Shown here: in pieces, positions 33,651 through 34,867 of the stretch
How the letters are laid out: each line of letters opens with the position of its first letter
Position numbering within the stretch: position 1 is the first letter of the stretch
DNA from: Desulfuromonadaceae bacterium
Lineage (GTDB): Bacteria > Desulfobacterota > Desulfuromonadia > Desulfuromonadales > Syntrophotaleaceae
Assembly (NCBI GenBank): GCA_007134025.1
Contig: SLLR01000071.1
Location: forward strand, 1 to 34,867
DNA: 34,867 bases
Direction: 5' to 3'
Translations under genes and position numbers: made by a program
The notes under the pieces: model-generated
Databases searched by the model: none
What the model was told of the DNA's origin: nothing
Seen by the model: only the letters and a program-made list of their open reading frames with translations

Positions 33651-34052
33651 TCAGTGGGTGGTTTTAACCACCCTCTGTTTTTTCAGCATCTTTTTCATCA
33701 CAAGCCGCAACTCTTCCAGCTTGATGGGCTTGTTGATATATTCGTAGGCGCCGAGGTCGATGGCCTCCAGGTAGGAGTCGACACCGCCGTGGGCCGTCAC
33801 CATGATAAAACGGGTGCCGGGGTGATTGCGGTTGAGTTCGCGCAGCAAGGAAATCCCGTTCATCTCCGGCATCTGCAGATCGCTGATGACCACATGGACC
33901 TGCTGCCGCTGCAGAAAATCGAGAGCCTCACGACCGTTGGCCACGCTGTGCACCCAATAGCCGTCCAGCTCCAGAATCTTGCTCAGACCCAGACGGGCGT
34001 TTTCCTCGTCATCCACCACCAGCACTCTACGCTCTCGCTGTCTCACAACCAC
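33651..34052 (-). CDS. Single-domain response regulator
   Basis: 133 residues, one receiver domain: VLVVDDEENAR (acidic pocket), phospho-acceptor D58 (VISDLQMPEMNG), VTAHGG (Thr switch), YINKPIKLEEL (Lys). After it only a short basic tail (KKMLKKQRVVKTTH), so no DNA-binding output. I start it at the GTG at 34052, eight bases after AAGGA. The frame is open to a TTG at 34106, but that TTG is the first base triplet of a TTGACA -35 element, so it is not a credible start. A likely partner is the receiver-kinase at 31746-32909. Confidence 0.85.
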   Translation of the reverse strand: MVVRQRERRVLVVDDEENARLGLSKILELDGYWVHSVANGREALDFLQRQQVHVVISDLQMPEMNGISLLRELNRNHPGTRFIMVTAHGGVDSYLEAIDLGAYEYINKPIKLEELRLVMKKMLKKQRVVKTTH

Positions 34053-34078
34053 ACCCCCGGTCCTTCTGGTCTGGAAAA

Positions 34079-34106
34079 AGTCTACCATTCGGGGCAGGGC
34101 TGTCAA
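34079..34106 (-). promoter_or_regulatory. Promoter of the response regulator
   Basis: Perfect TTGACA (34106-34101), 16 bases, TAGACT (34084-34079, 4 of 6). The GTG start lies 26 bases downstream of the -10, leaving room for the AAGGA site. Confidence 0.55.
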
Positions 34107-34192
34107 GCCGCTTCCTTGTCACCGCCAGCACAAGAAAATCTTATGATTCCAATCACTTGTTGTTCATAAACTGGTCTTGCGAAAAGAGCGGA

Positions 34193-34867
34193 TCAAGCAG
34201 CAGGCTGCCAGAAGGCCAGCAGCTGGCCAATCAGCTCGGCCAGGGTCTCGGCGCCGTTGCTGCCGGCCGCCAGCACTTCCCGGTGACTGAGAGGCGATGG
34301 ACTCAGTCCTGCCGCACGGTTGGCGACGAAAGAGAGGGCCGCCACCCGCATGCCCAGATACTTGCCAAAAATCGCCTCGGGCACCGTGGACATGGACACG
34401 GCATCAGCGCCGAGACGTTCCAGTGCCCGCACTTCGGCAGGCGTTTCGTAGCAAGGTCCCGAAACCGCTGCCAGCACTCCCGGAGCCAGGTCAACGCCTC
34501 GCTGCCGGGCAAAAGCCTGCAGCGCCGGCACATAATCCTGTTCGTACAGTCGGGAAAGATCCAGGAAGGGATCGTCGGACTCACCCCGCAAGGGATTGTC
34601 GCCCTGCAGGTTGATGTGATCACAAACCGCCATGAAGCTGCCCGGCACAAGATCGTGACGAATGCCGCCCACGGCGTTGGTCAGCAGCAGGCTGTGACAG
34701 CCCAACAGCCGGGCAACCCGCACCGGCACACAGACCTCCCGGGCTTGCAGGCCCTGGTAGAGGTGAAAGCGGCCGAGGAAAAAAAGCACCCGCCAGCTTT
34801 GCAATCGCCCGACCAGCAATTGGCCGGCGTGACCGGCCACCCGAGCCCTGGGAAAACAGGAGAAACC
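34193..34867 (-). CDS. Purine nucleoside phosphorylase (partial, N terminus beyond the right edge)
   Basis: The frame is open to the window edge, so about 224 C-terminal residues are present and some 50 N-terminal ones are missing. It belongs to the trimeric PNP/MTAP family that splits purine nucleosides with phosphate. Markers: VAGHAGQLLVGRL, FLGRFHLYQGL (phosphate-binding His), LLLTNAVGGIRHDLVPG, DHINLQGDNPLRG, VSGPCYETPAEVRAL, ADAVSMSTVPEAI and FVANRAAGL. The Asn in SFVANRAAG matches the purine-contacting residue of PNPs rather than the Asp of MTA phosphorylases. The gene end shows no clear terminator. Confidence 0.9.
   Translation of the reverse strand, partial: GFSCFPRARVAGHAGQLLVGRLQSWRVLFFLGRFHLYQGLQAREVCVPVRVARLLGCHSLLLTNAVGGIRHDLVPGSFMAVCDHINLQGDNPLRGESDDPFLDLSRLYEQDYVPALQAFARQRGVDLAPGVLAAVSGPCYETPAEVRALERLGADAVSMSTVPEAIFGKYLGMRVAALSFVANRAAGLSPSPLSHREVLAAGSNGAETLAELIGQLLAFWQPAA

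Noticed and set aside
1-34867. A novel defence, mobile or biosynthetic system
   Set aside because: All genes fall into known housekeeping, signalling or single-gene families; no transposase, integrase, toxin pair or cluster of unknown genes was seen.

Overview
The window is a chromosomal stretch from a high-GC, Gram-negative bacterium, most likely a member of the Desulfuromonadales (the Geobacter, Desulfuromonas and Pelobacter relatives). Three things point there. The citrate synthase resembles the mitochondrial type. The gene order ispE, tRNA-Gln, prs, rplY, pth, then hppA and ychF fits that group as I remember it. The window also holds a sigma-54/NtrC-type system, a c-di-GMP gene remnant and a chemoreceptor. 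The genus cannot be fixed from sequence alone.

Layout. 1-1004: the end of an unidentified gene and a DUF4197 protein. 1041-4152 (minus strand): a sulfur amino-acid block with a cystathionine-synthase-type enzyme under a SAM-I riboswitch and terminator, then cysK, then an Rrf2 (IscR/CymR-like) regulator broken by a single-base shift in a G run. 4214-4446: remnant of an EAL-domain gene. 4693-8950: MltB-type lytic transglycosylase, a J-domain protein, an intergenic region with two copies of a palindrome, and a chemoreceptor with a C-terminal sensor. 9088-10392: citrate synthase. 10620-14207: dusB-ntrB-ntrC. 14339-18018 (minus): rpsF-rpsR-DUF2232-rplI-dnaB, linking ribosome and replisome genes. 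18160-24786 (minus): ispE, tRNA-Gln, prs, rplY, pth, hppA and ychF. 25004-31582: uracil-DNA glycosylase, a secreted zinc phospholipase C-like protein, coaBC, then a coupled cluster of FAD oxidoreductase, OB-HD exonuclease-like protein and MBL hydrolase. 31746-34052 (minus): receiver-histidine kinase, universal stress protein and a single-domain response regulator. From 34193 to the right edge: a purine nucleoside phosphorylase that is cut off.

Most of this is housekeeping sequence with well-known families. I found no defence island, prophage, transposase, CRISPR array or clearly new multi-gene system. The observations most worth a second look are small: the frameshifted Rrf2 gene beside cysK; a perfect 18-bp inverted repeat just 5' of the SAM-I aptamer; the twin 14-bp palindromes between the J-domain and chemoreceptor genes; a 127-bp fold-back element upstream of coaBC; a Shine-Dalgarno sequence held in a hairpin loop before rpsF; and a Cys3His insertion in DnaB.

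All calls were made by eye, from motifs, start-codon context and gene order. No database search was run.
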